The notes: a model not told the origin generated them from the letters alone. DNA of 64,000 nucleotides from Dickeya chrysanthemi NCPPB 402 (GCF_000406105.1 NZ_CM001974.1:406186-470185), one strand, 5' to 3'. Shown: positions 14,494 through 24,983, counted from the first letter of the stretch. A program made the numbers and translations.

Positions 14494-15858
14494 TTATTCA
14501 AACAGGTTGTGGTGCAGCGTCTGCACGACCTGTTCCGCATCGCTGGACGGCACCAGGAAGCACAGGTTATGACTGCTGGCGCCATAACAGATAAGACGAA
14601 TGTTGAACGGCTCCAGCACGCCGAACACCTCTTTGCCGACGCCGCAGGCCTGCGACAGCTTGTTGCCGATCAGCGCCACCAGCGACATATTTTCTTCCAC
14701 TTCCACCCGGCACAGCGAAGACAGTTCGGTCAGCAGCGCGCTGGACAGCAGGCTGTCGCCGGTCGAGGTGGAGCCGGTGGTATCCAGCGTTAGCGCCACG
14801 TTAACCTCGGAAGTGGTGATCAAATCCACCGAGATGTTGTGGCGGGCCAGAATACTGAACACTTCCGCCAGGAAACCACGCGCGTGCAGCATGTTGAGGC
14901 TGTGCAGGGTCAGCAGCGTCTGTTTGCGACGCAGTGCCAGCGCGCGGAACAGTGGCGGGTTCTCGGTGTTGTTGCACACCAGCGTACCGCCCGCCGCCGG
15001 GTCTTTACTGGAGCCGACAAATACCGGGATATCGCTGCGTACGGCCGGCAGCAGGGTCGCTGGGTGCAGCACTTTGGCGCCGAAGGTCGCCATTTCGGCG
15101 GCTTCTTCAAAGGTAATCTGGTCGATACGGTGGGCGGACGGCACCACGCGCGGGTCGGTGGTGTAGATACCGGGCACATCGGTCCAGATGTCGATGCGGC
15201 CGACGTTCAGCGCTTCGCCCAGCAGCGCGGCGGTGTAGTCGCTGCCGCCGCGGCCCAGCGTGGTGGTACGGCCTTTGGCTTCGCTGCCGATAAAGCCCTG
15301 GGTAATGACCAGGCCCTGCGCCAGACGTGGCACCAGCTGGCTGCGGGTCAGCTCGCCCAGCATGTCGCAGTCCGGTTCGGCGCGGCCGAAACGATCGTTG
15401 GTACGCATGATTTTACGTACATCGAACCATTCCGCGGCGACGTTGCGCTCGCGCAGGATTTCCACAAACAGCAGGGTGGACATCAGTTCGCCGTGGCTGA
15501 CCAGCTCGTCGGTCAGCGCGTTGGAGGTAGCCAGCGACGCGGCTTCCGACAGGCGGGCTACGTTATCCAGCATACGTTCAATTTCCTCGCGGATAACGGC
15601 AGGCTGGTTGAGGCGATTGATGATGGCGTATTGAATCTGGCGCAGTTTTTCCAGTTGCGCCGCACGTTCCTCCGGCGGCAAACCTTCAGCCAGCGCGACC
15701 AGCAGATTGGTGACGCCGGCGGAGGCGGACAACACCACCACCCGTACCTGAGAATCCGACAGTACGATGTCGGCGCTGCGGTTCATGGCGTCGAAATCAG
15801 CGACGCTGGTGCCGCCGAATTTGGCGATAATCAGTGAGTTATTCGTGTTAGCAGACAT
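14494..15858 (-). CDS. lysC: Lysine-sensitive aspartokinase III
   Basis: LysC phosphorylates aspartate, the entry to lysine, threonine and methionine synthesis. The 454-residue protein has the aspartokinase signature KFGGTSV near the N-terminus, the TTLGRGGSDYTAALL active-site segment and two C-terminal ACT domains (LLTLHSLNMLHARGF; VALIGNKLSQACGVG) that bind lysine. Sequence and length match E. coli LysC (449). A lysine riboswitch precedes it, so it is probably controlled both by RNA and by feedback inhibition. Confidence 0.97.
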   Translation of the reverse strand: MSANTNNSLIIAKFGGTSVADFDAMNRSADIVLSDSQVRVVVLSASAGVTNLLVALAEGLPPEERAAQLEKLRQIQYAIINRLNQPAVIREEIERMLDNVARLSEAASLATSNALTDELVSHGELMSTLLFVEILRERNVAAEWFDVRKIMRTNDRFGRAEPDCDMLGELTRSQLVPRLAQGLVITQGFIGSEAKGRTTTLGRGGSDYTAALLGEALNVGRIDIWTDVPGIYTTDPRVVPSAHRIDQITFEEAAEMATFGAKVLHPATLLPAVRSDIPVFVGSSKDPAAGGTLVCNNTENPPLFRALALRRKQTLLTLHSLNMLHARGFLAEVFSILARHNISVDLITTSEVNVALTLDTTGSTSTGDSLLSSALLTELSSLCRVEVEENMSLVALIGNKLSQACGVGKEVFGVLEPFNIRLICYGASSHNLCFLVPSSDAEQVVQTLHHNLFE

Positions 15859-15969
15859 TCAAAAAACCTCGTGTCAGGGGCGTCATCGTCGTTATCGACA
15901 ACAGCATTCCATCGTTAAGCCTTGGCACAAGGGAAGAGCGGTAAACGGGGGGCAGGCGTAGGAACTGGC

Positions 15970-16195
15970 TACGGCACACCCAGAAGCGCTCCACCTTGCT
16001 GATCGTTCCGCCTTGCGGAGCGATGCGGGTGACAACCCAGGGGATTCAGCCCCTGCAGTCGACAGCGTAAACACCGTAGGTTACGTCTGCCTCGGCGCCG
16101 CTCCCCCTCCGGTATCGTCATCGGATACGGTTCCTCCGATACCTTGCCTGGGCGGCGCTCCTCTTCTGGCTTGCGCAACGCGTGCGCAAGTAGGC
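15970..16195 (-). ncRNA. Lysine riboswitch (L box) in the lysC leader
   Basis: Read on the minus strand, the region has the landmarks of the E. coli lysC leader in order: gccagaagagg near the 5' side, a central gaggggg-like arm followed by cgccgagg, then ggggctgaatcccctgggtt, then gttgtcacc and finally gcgcttctgggtg closing the basal helix. This is the class-specific pattern of the lysine aptamer. The closer leader also keeps cttcccttgtgccaaggc and ccctgacacgagg, known in the E. coli expression platform. Boundaries are approximate. Confidence 0.9.
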
Positions 16196-16340
16196 TTTTA
16201 CAAATAGCGGGTAACGCGGCGGCTGTCAATCAACATTGGACCGGCGCGCGGTATTTCGCAAGAAAAGGGCTTCCCAGCACGGCGTTAAGGGATACAATCG
16301 GGAAAAAACGGGCGGGATTCGTCGCCCGGCGACTGATTTA
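16196..16340. other. Divergent lysC / pgi promoter region
   Basis: No gene is seen. The stretch must hold the lysC promoter (leftward, before the riboswitch) and probably the pgi promoter. Neither was assigned with confidence. Confidence 0.5.
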
Positions 16341-16382
16341 TTCTCAAACCGACTTGTTCTCAAACCGACTTGTTCTCAAACC
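16341..16382 (+). repeat. 16-bp tandem repeat in the pgi leader (2.6 copies)
   Basis: The unit ttctcaaaccgacttg is repeated at 16341-16356 and 16357-16372, with a partial third copy (ttctcaaacc) at 16373-16382. It ends 13 bp before the pgi start. Confidence 0.9.
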
Positions 16383-16395
16383 AAAGAGTAGTGTG

Positions 16396-18045
16396 ATGAA
16401 AAATATCAACCCGACGCAGACTGCCGCCTGGCAGGCATTGCAGCAGCATTTCGCTGCGATGAAAGAGGTGCAGATCAGCGACCTGTTCGCGCAGGATCCC
16501 GAGCGTTTCTCGCATTTTTCCGCCACGTTCGGCGATCTGATGCTGGTGGATTACTCCAAAAACCGCATCACTGCCGAGACGTTGGAAAAACTGCAGGCGC
16601 TGGCGCGTGAAACCGATCTGTCCGCTGCCATCCAGTCGATGTTTTCCGGCGAGAAGATTAACCGCACTGAAGATCGCGCCGTGTTGCATGTCGCGTTGCG
16701 CAACCGCAGCAATACGCCGATTGTGGTTGACGGCAAAGATGTGATGCCGGACGTGAACGCGGTGCTGCAAAAGATGAAGCAGTTCAGCGAACGCGTGATT
16801 GGCGGCGAGTGGAAAGGCTATACCGGCAAGGCGATTACCGACGTGGTGAACATCGGTATCGGCGGGTCCGACCTGGGGCCGTACATGGTGACGGAAGCGC
16901 TGCGTCCGTATAAAAACCATCTGACCATGCACTTCGTGTCCAACGTTGACGGCACCCACATCGCTGAAATATTAAAGCGCGTCAACCCGGAAACCACGCT
17001 GTTCCTGGTCGCTTCCAAGACCTTTACCACCCAGGAAACCATGACCAACGCCCACAGCGCGCGTGACTGGTTCCTGAAAGCGGCCGGTGATGAAAAACAT
17101 GTCGCCAAACACTTTGCGGCGCTGTCTACCAATGCCAAAGCCGTTGGCGAATTCGGTATCGACACCGACAACATGTTTGAATTTTGGGACTGGGTCGGCG
17201 GCCGTTACTCACTGTGGTCAGCTATCGGCTTGTCGATTGTGTTGTCGGTCGGTTTCGATAATTTCGAGCAATTGTTGAGCGGTGCGCACGCCATGGACCA
17301 GCATTTCGCCACCACCCCGGCTGAGAAAAACCTGCCGGTGCTGCTGGCGCTGATCGGCATTTGGTACAACAACTTTTTTGGCGCGGAAACTGAAGCGATT
17401 CTGCCGTACGACCAGTACATGCACCGCTTTGCGGCTTACTTCCAGCAAGGCAACATGGAATCCAACGGTAAGTACGTTGACCGCAACGGCAATCCGGTGG
17501 ATTACCAGACCGGCCCGATCATCTGGGGCGAACCGGGCACCAACGGCCAGCATGCGTTCTATCAACTGATCCATCAGGGGACCAAGCTGGTGCCGTGCGA
17601 CTTCATTGCACCAGCGATGACCCACAACCCGCTGAGCGACCACCATAGCAAGTTGCTGTCGAACTTCTTCGCGCAGACCGAGGCGCTGGCGTTCGGTAAA
17701 TCCCGCGAGGTGGTGGAAGCCGAGTTCGCGGCGGCCGGTAAATCAGCCAAAGAGGTCGAGCACGTGGCGCCGTTCAAAGTATTCGAAGGCAACCGCCCGA
17801 CCAACTCCATCCTGCTGCGGGAAATCACGCCGTACAGCCTGGGGGCGTTGATCGCGCTTTACGAGCACAAGATCTTTACTCAGGGTGCCATTCTGAACAT
17901 CTTCACCTTCGACCAGTGGGGCGTGGAGTTGGGCAAACAGCTGGCTAACCGTATTCTGCCGGAATTGCAGGATGACAGCGCGGTTAGCAGCCATGACAGC
18001 TCCACCAATGGGCTTATCAACCGCTTCAAACAGTGGCGCGCGTAA
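16396..18045 (+). CDS. pgi: Glucose-6-phosphate isomerase
   Basis: Pgi interconverts glucose 6-phosphate and fructose 6-phosphate in glycolysis and gluconeogenesis. From the ATG at 16396 the product is 549 residues, exactly the E. coli length, starting [16 protein letters not shown]. The family signatures FVSNVDGTH and [13 protein letters not shown] are present, with [12 protein letters not shown] in the isomerase core. An in-frame extension upstream to 16144 overlaps the lysC leader and is not coding. Confidence 0.97.
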   Translation: MKNINPTQTAAWQALQQHFAAMKEVQISDLFAQDPERFSHFSATFGDLMLVDYSKNRITAETLEKLQALARETDLSAAIQSMFSGEKINRTEDRAVLHVALRNRSNTPIVVDGKDVMPDVNAVLQKMKQFSERVIGGEWKGYTGKAITDVVNIGIGGSDLGPYMVTEALRPYKNHLTMHFVSNVDGTHIAEILKRVNPETTLFLVASKTFTTQETMTNAHSARDWFLKAAGDEKHVAKHFAALSTNAKAVGEFGIDTDNMFEFWDWVGGRYSLWSAIGLSIVLSVGFDNFEQLLSGAHAMDQHFATTPAEKNLPVLLALIGIWYNNFFGAETEAILPYDQYMHRFAAYFQQGNMESNGKYVDRNGNPVDYQTGPIIWGEPGTNGQHAFYQLIHQGTKLVPCDFIAPAMTHNPLSDHHSKLLSNFFAQTEALAFGKSREVVEAEFAAAGKSAKEVEHVAPFKVFEGNRPTNSILLREITPYSLGALIALYEHKIFTQGAILNIFTFDQWGVELGKQLANRILPELQDDSAVSSHDSSTNGLINRFKQWRA

Positions 18046-18069
18046 TAACAACCGTGTCATAACGCTATC

Positions 18070-18140
18070 GCGTTGTTATAACTACATTGCGTTGTTATAA
18101 CTATATTGCGTTGTTATAACTACATCGCGTTGCTATAACG
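18070..18140 (+). repeat. 19-bp tandem repeats downstream of pgi (about 3.7 copies)
   Basis: The unit gcgttgttataactacatt recurs at 18070-18088, 18089-18107, 18108-18126 and partly 18127-18140, with one or two mismatches per copy. Each full copy contains the 8-bp palindrome gttataac. The array sits between the pgi stop and its terminator. Confidence 0.9.
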
Positions 18141-18170
18141 ACAGGCCCCGATTTTGGGGCCTGTTGATTT
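18141..18170 (+). terminator. Terminator of pgi
   Basis: A 9-bp stem (acaggcccc / ggggcctgt) with a gatttt loop is followed by a T-rich end. Confidence 0.85.
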
Positions 18171-18332
18171 GTGGGCGGACGTGATCGCCGTCATGACGAC
18201 GGAAATAGTTGTTCCGTGAACAATGACTGCCATGCTGATGGTGGTAACATGGAATTGTTTCAGCATAAGTTTTCGGTTGTCGGGTCGGGCTAGCCCGGTT
18301 CGGCCGGTGTATTGATCATCACGGAGAGAAAC

Positions 18333-18677
18333 ATGCGGACTCGTATACTGATGGGATTGGCTGCCGTCACGTTACTGGCAGGGTGCAGCACCAATAACGA
18401 ACTCAGTGCGGCTGGTCAGGCAGTGCGTTTTACCGACAGTAAACCGTCGGCACAATGCCAGTTATTGGGTAGCGTGACCGGTACGCAATCCAACTGGTTG
18501 TCCGGCGGCAACAGTGAAGGCAGTTCAATGCGCGGTGCCGCCAACGATCTGCGCAATAAAGCGGCGGCGATGGGCGGTAACGTGATTTATGGGGCGAACA
18601 CGCCGAGTCAGACGTTCCTGTCCAGTTTCGCGCCGTTGGACAGCAAAATGCAGGGTCAGGTTTATAAGTGCCCCTGA
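18333..18677 (+). CDS. yjeI: YjeI-type DUF4156 lipoprotein
   Basis: This small 114-residue protein has a lipoprotein signal (residues 1-18, lipobox LLAGC, modified Cys near residue 18). The mature part is Gly/Ser/Asn-rich and carries the conserved RNKAAAMGGNVIYG segment of the DUF4156/YjeI family. The ATG at 18333 has GGAGAG upstream. In E. coli yjeI also lies just before epmB/efp, supporting the name. Function is unknown. Confidence 0.8.
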   Translation: MRTRILMGLAAVTLLAGCSTNNELSAAGQAVRFTDSKPSAQCQLLGSVTGTQSNWLSGGNSEGSSMRGAANDLRNKAAAMGGNVIYGANTPSQTFLSSFAPLDSKMQGQVYKCP

Positions 18678-18728
18678 TGCCGAAGGCAATCAGCGTTGCC
18701 GGCGAACGCCGGTGACGCAGTTGGCGTC

Positions 18729-19772
18729 TCAGTCCTGATTTTCCTGTAATTGCCGCATACCGATATCCAGCAGCGTTTTGCTGGCCTCGCCGCCGATTTC
18801 CCGCGCCAGACTTGGCACCAGATAACCCGATACCTGCGTCATCAATTCCCTGACCAATGTGCGAGCGTCATCATCCGGCACCAAAAAGTGCGCAGCGCCT
18901 TGTACTTTATCCAGCACATGCAGGTAATAGGGCAGAATGCCGGCGTCGAACAAAGCATTGCTGAGCGCCGCCAGCGTATTGGCGTTATCGTTGACCCCAC
19001 GCAGCAAGACGCTTTGGTTGAGTAACGTCACCCCGGCCTGACGCAGGCGCGCCATGCCGTCGGCGAGTTCCGTATCGATTTCATTGGCGTGGTTGATGTG
19101 GGTGACCAGCACCACCCGTAGCGGCGACTGCGCCAGCCGCTGGCAGAGTTCAGCGGTAATACGCGCAGGGATCACCACCGGCAAGCGGGTGTGAATGCGC
19201 AACCGCTTCAGATGAGGGATCTGTTCCAGTTCGGTCAGTAGCCAGGCCAGCTCGTGATCTTTGGCCATCAACGGGTCGCCGCCGGAAAAGATGATTTCGT
19301 CCAACTGCGGATGCTGACGGATATAATCCAGCGCCTGACGCCAGTTAGCTTTGTTGCCCTGATTATCCTGATAGGGAAAATGGCGGCGGAAGCAGTAACG
19401 GCAATTAACCGCACAGCCGCCTTTCACCAGCAACAGGGCACGATTGTGGTATTTATGCAGTAACCCAGGTACGACGCTGTGCTGCTCGTCCAGCGGATCA
19501 TAGCTAAAGCCGGGGGTGGCGATGAACTCGTCCTGTGCGGTCAATACCTGCAATAACAACGGATCCCGCGCATCGCCTGGGCGCATACGGGCGGCAAAGG
19601 CTCGCGGCACCCGCAATGGAAACAATCTGCGCGCTTCGCGTCCGGCGGTCAGTTGCGGGTGGTTATCCAGCGCCAGAAGTCTCAGCAATTCATCAGGATC
19701 GGTAATAACATCGGCGAGTTGCTGCAACCAATCTTCTCGGGAGGGTATATTTAGGGTTACAATGTGTGCCAT
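18729..19772 (-). CDS. epmB: EF-P (R)-beta-lysine 2,3-aminomutase
   Basis: EpmB is a radical-SAM enzyme that isomerises (S)-alpha-lysine to (R)-beta-lysine, which EpmA attaches to elongation factor P. The 347-residue protein has the radical-SAM cluster motif CAVNCRYC (Cys120, Cys124, Cys127) followed by FRRHFPY, then IIFSGGDPLM and the SVLLRGVNDN PLP region. It is divergent from efp with a 39-bp gap. epmA lies further along in this window. Confidence 0.95.
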   Translation of the reverse strand: MAHIVTLNIPSREDWLQQLADVITDPDELLRLLALDNHPQLTAGREARRLFPLRVPRAFAARMRPGDARDPLLLQVLTAQDEFIATPGFSYDPLDEQHSVVPGLLHKYHNRALLLVKGGCAVNCRYCFRRHFPYQDNQGNKANWRQALDYIRQHPQLDEIIFSGGDPLMAKDHELAWLLTELEQIPHLKRLRIHTRLPVVIPARITAELCQRLAQSPLRVVLVTHINHANEIDTELADGMARLRQAGVTLLNQSVLLRGVNDNANTLAALSNALFDAGILPYYLHVLDKVQGAAHFLVPDDDARTLVRELMTQVSGYLVPSLAREIGGEASKTLLDIGMRQLQENQD

Positions 19773-19811
19773 TTTTTTGGCTAAGTACCAGTATCAATGT
19801 AGAGGGCCATT

Positions 19812-20378
19812 ATGGCGACTTATTTTAGCAACGATTTCCGTTCCGGTCTTAAAATCATGTTCGAGGGCGAGCCTTATGCTATCGAATCCAGTGAGTTTGT
19901 TAAGCCGGGTAAAGGCCAGGCATTCGCCCGTGTCAAAATGCGTCGTCTGTTGACGGGGTCCCGCGTTGAGAAAACCTTCAAGTCTACCGATTCGGCTGAA
20001 GGTGCTGACGTGATGGATACCAACATGAACTACCTGTATAACGACGGCGAGTTCTACCATTTCATGCACCCAGAAACCTTTGAACAGCACCAGGTTGAAG
20101 CGAAGACGGTGGGTGATTCCGCCAAGTGGCTGCAGGATAACGCCGAATGTATCGTTACCCTGTGGGACGGTCGTCCGATCGCTGTTCAGCCGCCGAACTT
20201 TATCGAAGCTGAAATCACCGAAACCGATCCGGGCCTGAAAGGCGATACCGCGGGTACTGGCGGCAAGCCGGCCACCCTGTCTACCGGTGCGGTGGTGAAA
20301 GTGCCGTTGTTCGTGCAGATTGGCGAAGTGATCAAGGTTGACACCCGCTCCGGCGAATACGTCTCCCGCGTGAAGTAA
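19812..20378 (+). CDS. efp: Elongation factor P
   Basis: EF-P relieves ribosome stalling at consecutive prolines. The 188-residue protein begins [10 protein letters not shown] and has its modifiable lysine, Lys34, in the loop [10 protein letters not shown], followed by two OB-fold domains ending GEYVSRVK. epmB is divergent upstream and epmA is about 5 kb away, so the beta-lysylation route is present here apart from the hydroxylase EpmC. Confidence 0.98.
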   Translation: MATYFSNDFRSGLKIMFEGEPYAIESSEFVKPGKGQAFARVKMRRLLTGSRVEKTFKSTDSAEGADVMDTNMNYLYNDGEFYHFMHPETFEQHQVEAKTVGDSAKWLQDNAECIVTLWDGRPIAVQPPNFIEAEITETDPGLKGDTAGTGGKPATLSTGAVVKVPLFVQIGEVIKVDTRSGEYVSRVK

Positions 20379-20533
20379 TCTTCCCGACGCGTAAACTGTC
20401 CGTCGGGCGGTTTACGCGTTGCCGCACGGCTATCATCCCGTCTGAAAAATTCTCTCACACATGCTGAGCGAAGCTTGATGGTATTTTCTCCCGCCTGACG
20501 TAATAATGCCGCGTCTTGGTTAAGGAGAGAGCG

Positions 20534-20887
20534 ATGTCCCCACTCATCATTACGGTATTCATGCTGACTCTCAGCAATGTATTTATGACCTTTGCCTGGT
20601 ATGGGCATCTTCGTTATTTCAGTGGCCGTACCTGGATGGCGGCGGCGCTGGTCAGTTGGGGGATTGCGCTGTTTGAATACCTGTTGCAAGTGCCGGCTAA
20701 CCGTATTGGTTATCAGGTCGCCTCAGCCGGGCAACTGAAAATCTTGCAGGAAGTGATCAGCCTGTCGGTGTTTATTCCTTTCTCGATGATTATTCTCAAA
20801 GAACCTTTCCGCACGGACTATATATGGGCCGGCTTGTGTCTGCTGGGCGCGGTGTTCTTTATGTTCCGCGACAAAATTATGGGCTGA
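20534..20887 (+). CDS. DMT-superfamily DUF486 membrane protein
   Basis: This 117-residue protein has four predicted transmembrane helices and the family segments NVFMTFAWYGHL, LFEYLLQVPANRIGY and LKILQEVISLSVF. It belongs to the DUF486 group of small drug/metabolite transporter-like proteins; no substrate is known. The ATG at 20534 follows AGGAGAGAG. E. coli has sugE, ecnAB and ampC around this position, so the locus content differs. Confidence 0.85.
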   Translation: MSPLIITVFMLTLSNVFMTFAWYGHLRYFSGRTWMAAALVSWGIALFEYLLQVPANRIGYQVASAGQLKILQEVISLSVFIPFSMIILKEPFRTDYIWAGLCLLGAVFFMFRDKIMG

Positions 20888-21028
20888 CCTGCTATAACGA
20901 TTTCCCGTAAAAACAGCCGGTAGAATAACCGGCTGAAAATACACTGACCGACTGACTTGTCATGACGGGAAATAAGAATATCAAAACAGTGTTTTATTTA
21001 TTTCTCTCTGTAGGTTGATCCCAGCGAA

Positions 21029-21568
21029 TTATTTCCCTGCACCCGCGTTGGTGTTAATCCAGATTAATTTGTCCGCCTGAAAACCATTGCGTTGTGCCGC
21101 TGCCAATAACGCCTGCCTGACAAGCGCAGGAAGCTCAGGAGTCCGGGACAGAATCCAGAGATAATCGCGGTTTGGCCCGCATACCAACGCGTAACGATAG
21201 TCGCTGTCCAGCGCAATCACGTTGTAGCCGCCGTAAAATGGCCCGAAGAACGACACTTTCAGTGCGGCGCGTTGCGGTGAGCCGGTGAAATAAGCTTTGC
21301 CGGTACTTTCGCGCCAGACGCGTTTCACCGGGTCGAAACCCCGGTTCACCACGGTGATGCCGCCATCCTCCCGTGGGCGGTAGGTGGCGGTGACCTGCTC
21401 CAGACCTCGCTCGAAGCGGTTGTCCAGCCGGGCGATTTCATACCAGGTTCCCATATAGCGGGCAGGTTCGAAGTTATCCACCACCTGCACGCCTTGCGGC
21501 GGCGTGGTGCTGCAAGCCGTCGTGAACAAGGTAATCAATGAGGTCAGCAATACGCGCCAATGCTTCAT
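21029..21568 (-). CDS. blc: Outer-membrane lipocalin
   Basis: Blc is a lipoprotein lipocalin thought to bind lysophospholipids at the outer membrane. The 179-residue product has a signal peptide ending in a TTAC lipobox (Cys19), the lipocalin motif GTWYEIARLDNRFERG, and PFYGGYNVIALD with DYRYALVCGPNRDYLWILSR in the second conserved region. It follows the frd operon on the same strand, but a terminator lies between them. Confidence 0.93.
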   Translation of the reverse strand: MKHWRVLLTSLITLFTTACSTTPPQGVQVVDNFEPARYMGTWYEIARLDNRFERGLEQVTATYRPREDGGITVVNRGFDPVKRVWRESTGKAYFTGSPQRAALKVSFFGPFYGGYNVIALDSDYRYALVCGPNRDYLWILSRTPELPALVRQALLAAAQRNGFQADKLIWINTNAGAGK

Positions 21569-21632
21569 TTACAGCTTCCTGTGTTGGTTTATCTTGGGTT
21601 TAAAGGTAGGAAGCGCAGCGTGAAGATGCAAT

Positions 21633-21657
21633 AAAAAAGGCCCGCACAGTGCGGGCC
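21633..21657 (-). terminator. Terminator of the frdABCD operon
   Basis: On the minus strand an 8-bp stem (ggcccgca / tgcgggcc) with a 3-nt loop is followed by a run of six T, just after the frdD stop. Confidence 0.9.
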
Positions 21658-21680
21658 GTAGAGCATGGATGAGCGTTGTT

Positions 21681-22037
21681 TTACAGCGTGACTACACCAA
21701 TGATAGTGACGACCGAGAGGATCGCCGCCAGGCCGTAAAACACCCATTTACCGGCCGGTACATGGATTTTCAGGTCATGCATGGCGTGATGGATACGGTG
21801 TAGGCCACACCACAGCGGCAGCACGATCATCAGCAGCAGAAACGCACGGCCAATCAGGCTATGACTAAACGCCGCGATACGATCATAGCTCAGCGCTTGC
21901 GGAAACATGCCGAGCGGCAGCAGAACCCCGATCAGCAGGATGATAACCGGCGCGAACATTGCGCTCCACATACCGCCTGCGCCGAACAGGCCCCAGAACG
22001 GTGGTTCGTCGGAGCGTTTGGGTTGTTGATTATTCAC
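21681..22037 (-). CDS. frdD: Fumarate reductase membrane anchor subunit D
   Basis: FrdD, with FrdC, anchors fumarate reductase in the inner membrane and binds menaquinol. The 118-residue product has the family start [21 protein letters not shown] and three hydrophobic helices, ending [23 protein letters not shown] chose the GTG at 22037, which has AGGAGGAA upstream and gives the family length (119 in E. coli). It is the last gene of frdABCD. Confidence 0.96.
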   Translation of the reverse strand: MNNQQPKRSDEPPFWGLFGAGGMWSAMFAPVIILLIGVLLPLGMFPQALSYDRIAAFSHSLIGRAFLLLMIVLPLWCGLHRIHHAMHDLKIHVPAGKWVFYGLAAILSVVTIIGVVTL

Positions 22038-22051
22038 GAGATTCCTCCTGT

Positions 22052-22447
22052 TCAGAACAGCAAGGCGATGGCCAGCACCGCCAGCGTGATGACCACAGTG
22101 GCCGCCCACAGTGCTTTAACGACCGGCTCAGGCCCCATCTTTTCCTCTTTCACGATGATGATGGTGGCTTTAGGCGCCAGATCGAACCAGGTTTTGGTAT
22201 GCAACACCGCTGCCAGCAAGGCGACGATGTTGAGCAGCAATACCAGCGGGTTTTGCAGGAAGCCGACGAAATGGCTCCAGCCTTCCGGGCCGGCTTTAAG
22301 CGAAAATACGCCATGCAGCAGCACGATGCTGAACCAGACCGCAGGCACCGCAGTACCTTCGCGCAGCATATAGAAACGGTAGAAACCGAGCTTCTGCCAC
22401 CAGGTGGGCGTCATACCGCGGACATACGCTTTACGTTTGGTGATCAT
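22052..22447 (-). CDS. frdC: Fumarate reductase membrane anchor subunit C
   Basis: This is the second membrane anchor of fumarate reductase. It has 131 residues with three transmembrane helices, as in E. coli, and starts [20 protein letters not shown]. It lies 14 bp before frdD and 12 bp after frdB in the operon. Confidence 0.96.
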   Translation of the reverse strand: MITKRKAYVRGMTPTWWQKLGFYRFYMLREGTAVPAVWFSIVLLHGVFSLKAGPEGWSHFVGFLQNPLVLLLNIVALLAAVLHTKTWFDLAPKATIIIVKEEKMGPEPVVKALWAATVVITLAVLAIALLF

Positions 22448-22459
22448 TTGTTGCCTCCC

Positions 22460-23194
22460 TTATTGTGGTCTCAGCATGGCGATCATGAAGTCTTTGGCGC
22501 TTTCCACCTTGCTTTGCTGGATAGCGGCCGCCGGATCGACGTGCTTCGGACACACTTCAGAGCAGTAACCCACGAAGGTACAGGACCAGACGCCGTTGTC
22601 GCCGTTCAGTTGCGGCATACGCTCTTTCTTGCCGTGGTCGCGATTGTCCAGATTGTAACGGTGCGCCAGCGTAATCGCGGCGGGACCGATGAACTCCGGA
22701 TTCAGGCCGAATTGCGGACAGGCGGCGTAGCACAGCCCGCAGTTGATGCAGCCGGAGAACTGATGGTATTTCGCCATCTCTGCCGGGGTCTGTTTGTTCG
22801 GGCCTTGGTCCGGCGTGCGGCCGTTGCCGATGATATACGGCTTGATGGCTTCCAGACTTTCGATGAAGTGGGTCATGTCCACTACCAGATCGCGTTCGAT
22901 CGGGAAGTTACCCAGCGCTTCGATCTTCATGCCGCCGGTGTAGTCGCGCAGGAAGGTTTTACAGGCCAGCTTCGGTACGTTGTTGACCATCATGCCGCAG
23001 GAACCGCAAATCGCCATACGGCAGGACCAGCGATAAGACAGGTCCGGCGCCAGGTTGTCCTTGATGTAGCCGAGCGCATCCAGCAGCGAGGTTTCGCGGG
23101 TATAGGGCACGTCGTAAGTTTCGACGTGCGGGGCGTTATCCTGCTCCGGGTTATAGCGCATGACTTCCATTTTCAGGGTTTTCATATCAGCCAT
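22460..23194 (-). CDS. frdB: Fumarate reductase iron-sulfur subunit
   Basis: FrdB carries electrons from the quinol site to the flavin. From the start at 23194 it is 244 residues, identical in length to E. coli. Three cysteine sets are visible: CRMAICGSC for [2Fe-2S], [12 protein letters not shown] and CSEVCP for the [4Fe-4S] and [3Fe-4S] clusters. Its start overlaps the end of frdA by 8 bp, indicating translational coupling. Confidence 0.97.
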   Translation of the reverse strand: MADMKTLKMEVMRYNPEQDNAPHVETYDVPYTRETSLLDALGYIKDNLAPDLSYRWSCRMAICGSCGMMVNNVPKLACKTFLRDYTGGMKIEALGNFPIERDLVVDMTHFIESLEAIKPYIIGNGRTPDQGPNKQTPAEMAKYHQFSGCINCGLCYAACPQFGLNPEFIGPAAITLAHRYNLDNRDHGKKERMPQLNGDNGVWSCTFVGYCSEVCPKHVDPAAAIQQSKVESAKDFMIAMLRPQ

Positions 23195-24983
23195 TCGCTT
23201 GCTCCTTCTTGTTTTTCTCCTGAGCTTCCGCTTCGGCGCCATAAACACGTTTCGCCGGCGGCAGCTTGGTGATCTTCACATCGCTGTATTCCAGGCGAGG
23301 TGCGCCTTCCGGGTTATAGAACGCCAGCGTGTGCTTCAGGAAATTGACGTCATCACGCTCGGTGCAGCCTTCATCCAGACGCTGATGCGCGCCGCGCGAC
23401 TCTTTGCGGTTGATGGCGGAGTGCGCCATACATTCGGCAACGTCCAGGCTGTGACCCAGTTCGATGGTATAGAGCAGATCGGTGTTGAACACGCTGGAGC
23501 GGTCGGTGATTTTCACGCGTTTGAAGCGTTCTTTCAGCTCCGCCAGTTTGTCGACGGTTTTCTGCATCAGGTCGGTGGTACGGTAGATACCACAGCCTTC
23601 TTCCATCGACAGCCCCATTTCGTCGCGGATTTTAGACCAGCTTTCGGTCCCTTCCTGCTTCATCAGTGCGTGCAGGCGTTGTTCCACGTCTTTCGCTTGC
23701 GCATCCAGTGCGCTGGCGTTGGCCGGTGCTGCTGACTGCGAACGTTCTACGGCTTTTTCACCGGCTACGCGACCGAACACCACCAATTCTGCCAGCGAGT
23801 TGGAGCCGAGACGGTTGGCGCCGTGCAGACCGACGGACGAACATTCGCCGACGGCGAACAGGCCCTGAATACGGGTTTCACACTGCTGGTCGGTTTCGAT
23901 GCCGCCCATGGTGTAGTGCGCGGTGGGGCGAATCGGAATCGGCTCTTTGACCGGGTCGACGCCGACGTAAGCTTTCGCCAGTTCGCAAATGAACGGCAGA
24001 CGTTCTTTGAGTTTCTTCTCGCCCAGATGACGCAGGTCGAGGTAGACCACGTCGCCCAATGGGGTGGATACGGTGCGCCCGGCGCGCCATTCGTGCCAGA
24101 AAGCTTGCGACACTTTATCGCGCGGCCCCAGCTCCATGTATTTGTTTTTCGGCTCGCCCAGCGGCGTTTCCGGCCCGAGGCCGTAGTCTTGCAGATAGCG
24201 GTAGCCGTCTTTGTTGACCATGATGCCGCCTTCGCCACGGCAACCTTCGGTCATCAGGATACCGGAGCCCGGCAGGCCGGTGGGGTGATACTGGACGAAT
24301 TCCATGTCGCGCAACGGTACGCCGTGGCGGAAGGCCATGCCCATGCCGTCACCGGTGACGATGCCGCCGTTGGTGTTGTAGCGATAGACGCGCCCGGCGC
24401 CGCCTGTTGCCATCACGATAGCGTTGGCACGAATCTGAATCAGCGACCCTTCCATCATGTTGATAGCAACGACCCCACGGGCATGCCCGTCATCCACCAG
24501 GATGTCCAGTACGAAATGCTCGTCGAAACGCTGAATCTGTGGGTATTTCAGAGAAGTCTGGAACAGGGTGTGCAGCATGTGGAAACCGGTCTTATCCGCA
24601 GCAAACCAGGTTCGTTCGATCTTCATTCCGCCGAAACGACGCACGTTGACTGAACCATCCGGCTTACGGCTCCACGGGCAACCCCACTGCTCAAGCTGGG
24701 TCATCTCCCGCGGGCACTGCTGCACGAAGTGATCCACCACATCCTGTTCACAAAGCCAGTCGCCACCGGCCACGGTGTCGTGGAAGTGGAAGTCGAAGCT
24801 ATCATGATCCTGTGTGACCGCCGCCGATCCCCCTTCTGCGGCCACGGTGTGGCTACGCATCGGGTAGACTTTGGAAATCAGCGCAATCTTGAGTTGGGGA
24901 TTTGCTTGTGCCGCAGCAATCGCGGCCCGTAAACCTGCTCCCCCGGCCCCGATAATGGCCAAATCGGCATTAAAGGTTTGCAC
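23187..24983 (-). CDS. frdA: Fumarate reductase flavoprotein subunit
   Basis: FrdA reduces fumarate to succinate in anaerobic respiration. The 598-residue protein has the N-terminal dinucleotide fold [11 protein letters not shown], the flavinylation motif [10 protein letters not shown] with His45 as covalent FAD site, and the active-site regions [15 protein letters not shown] and [13 protein letters not shown]. It is first in frdABCD and divergent from epmA across a 408-bp AT-rich gap. Confidence 0.98.
   Translation of the reverse strand: MQTFNADLAIIGAGGAGLRAAIAAAQANPQLKIALISKVYPMRSHTVAAEGGSAAVTQDHDSFDFHFHDTVAGGDWLCEQDVVDHFVQQCPREMTQLEQWGCPWSRKPDGSVNVRRFGGMKIERTWFAADKTGFHMLHTLFQTSLKYPQIQRFDEHFVLDILVDDGHARGVVAINMMEGSLIQIRANAIVMATGGAGRVYRYNTNGGIVTGDGMGMAFRHGVPLRDMEFVQYHPTGLPGSGILMTEGCRGEGGIMVNKDGYRYLQDYGLGPETPLGEPKNKYMELGPRDKVSQAFWHEWRAGRTVSTPLGDVVYLDLRHLGEKKLKERLPFICELAKAYVGVDPVKEPIPIRPTAHYTMGGIETDQQCETRIQGLFAVGECSSVGLHGANRLGSNSLAELVVFGRVAGEKAVERSQSAAPANASALDAQAKDVEQRLHALMKQEGTESWSKIRDEMGLSMEEGCGIYRTTDLMQKTVDKLAELKERFKRVKITDRSSVFNTDLLYTIELGHSLDVAECMAHSAINRKESRGAHQRLDEGCTERDDVNFLKHTLAFYNPEGAPRLEYSDVKITKLPPAKRVYGAEAEAQEKNKKEQANG

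Noticed and set aside
14839..15837. 332-residue plus-strand frame opposite lysC
   Set aside because: Full overlap with conserved lysC and low-complexity Gln/Gly/Arg composition.
18070..18140. CRISPR array
   Set aside because: The repeats are contiguous with no spacers, only 19 bp long, and no cas genes are near.
21959..23272. 437-residue plus-strand frame across frdD-frdA
   Set aside because: It is antisense to well-conserved frd genes; its His/Arg/Gln-rich composition is typical of a reverse-frame shadow.
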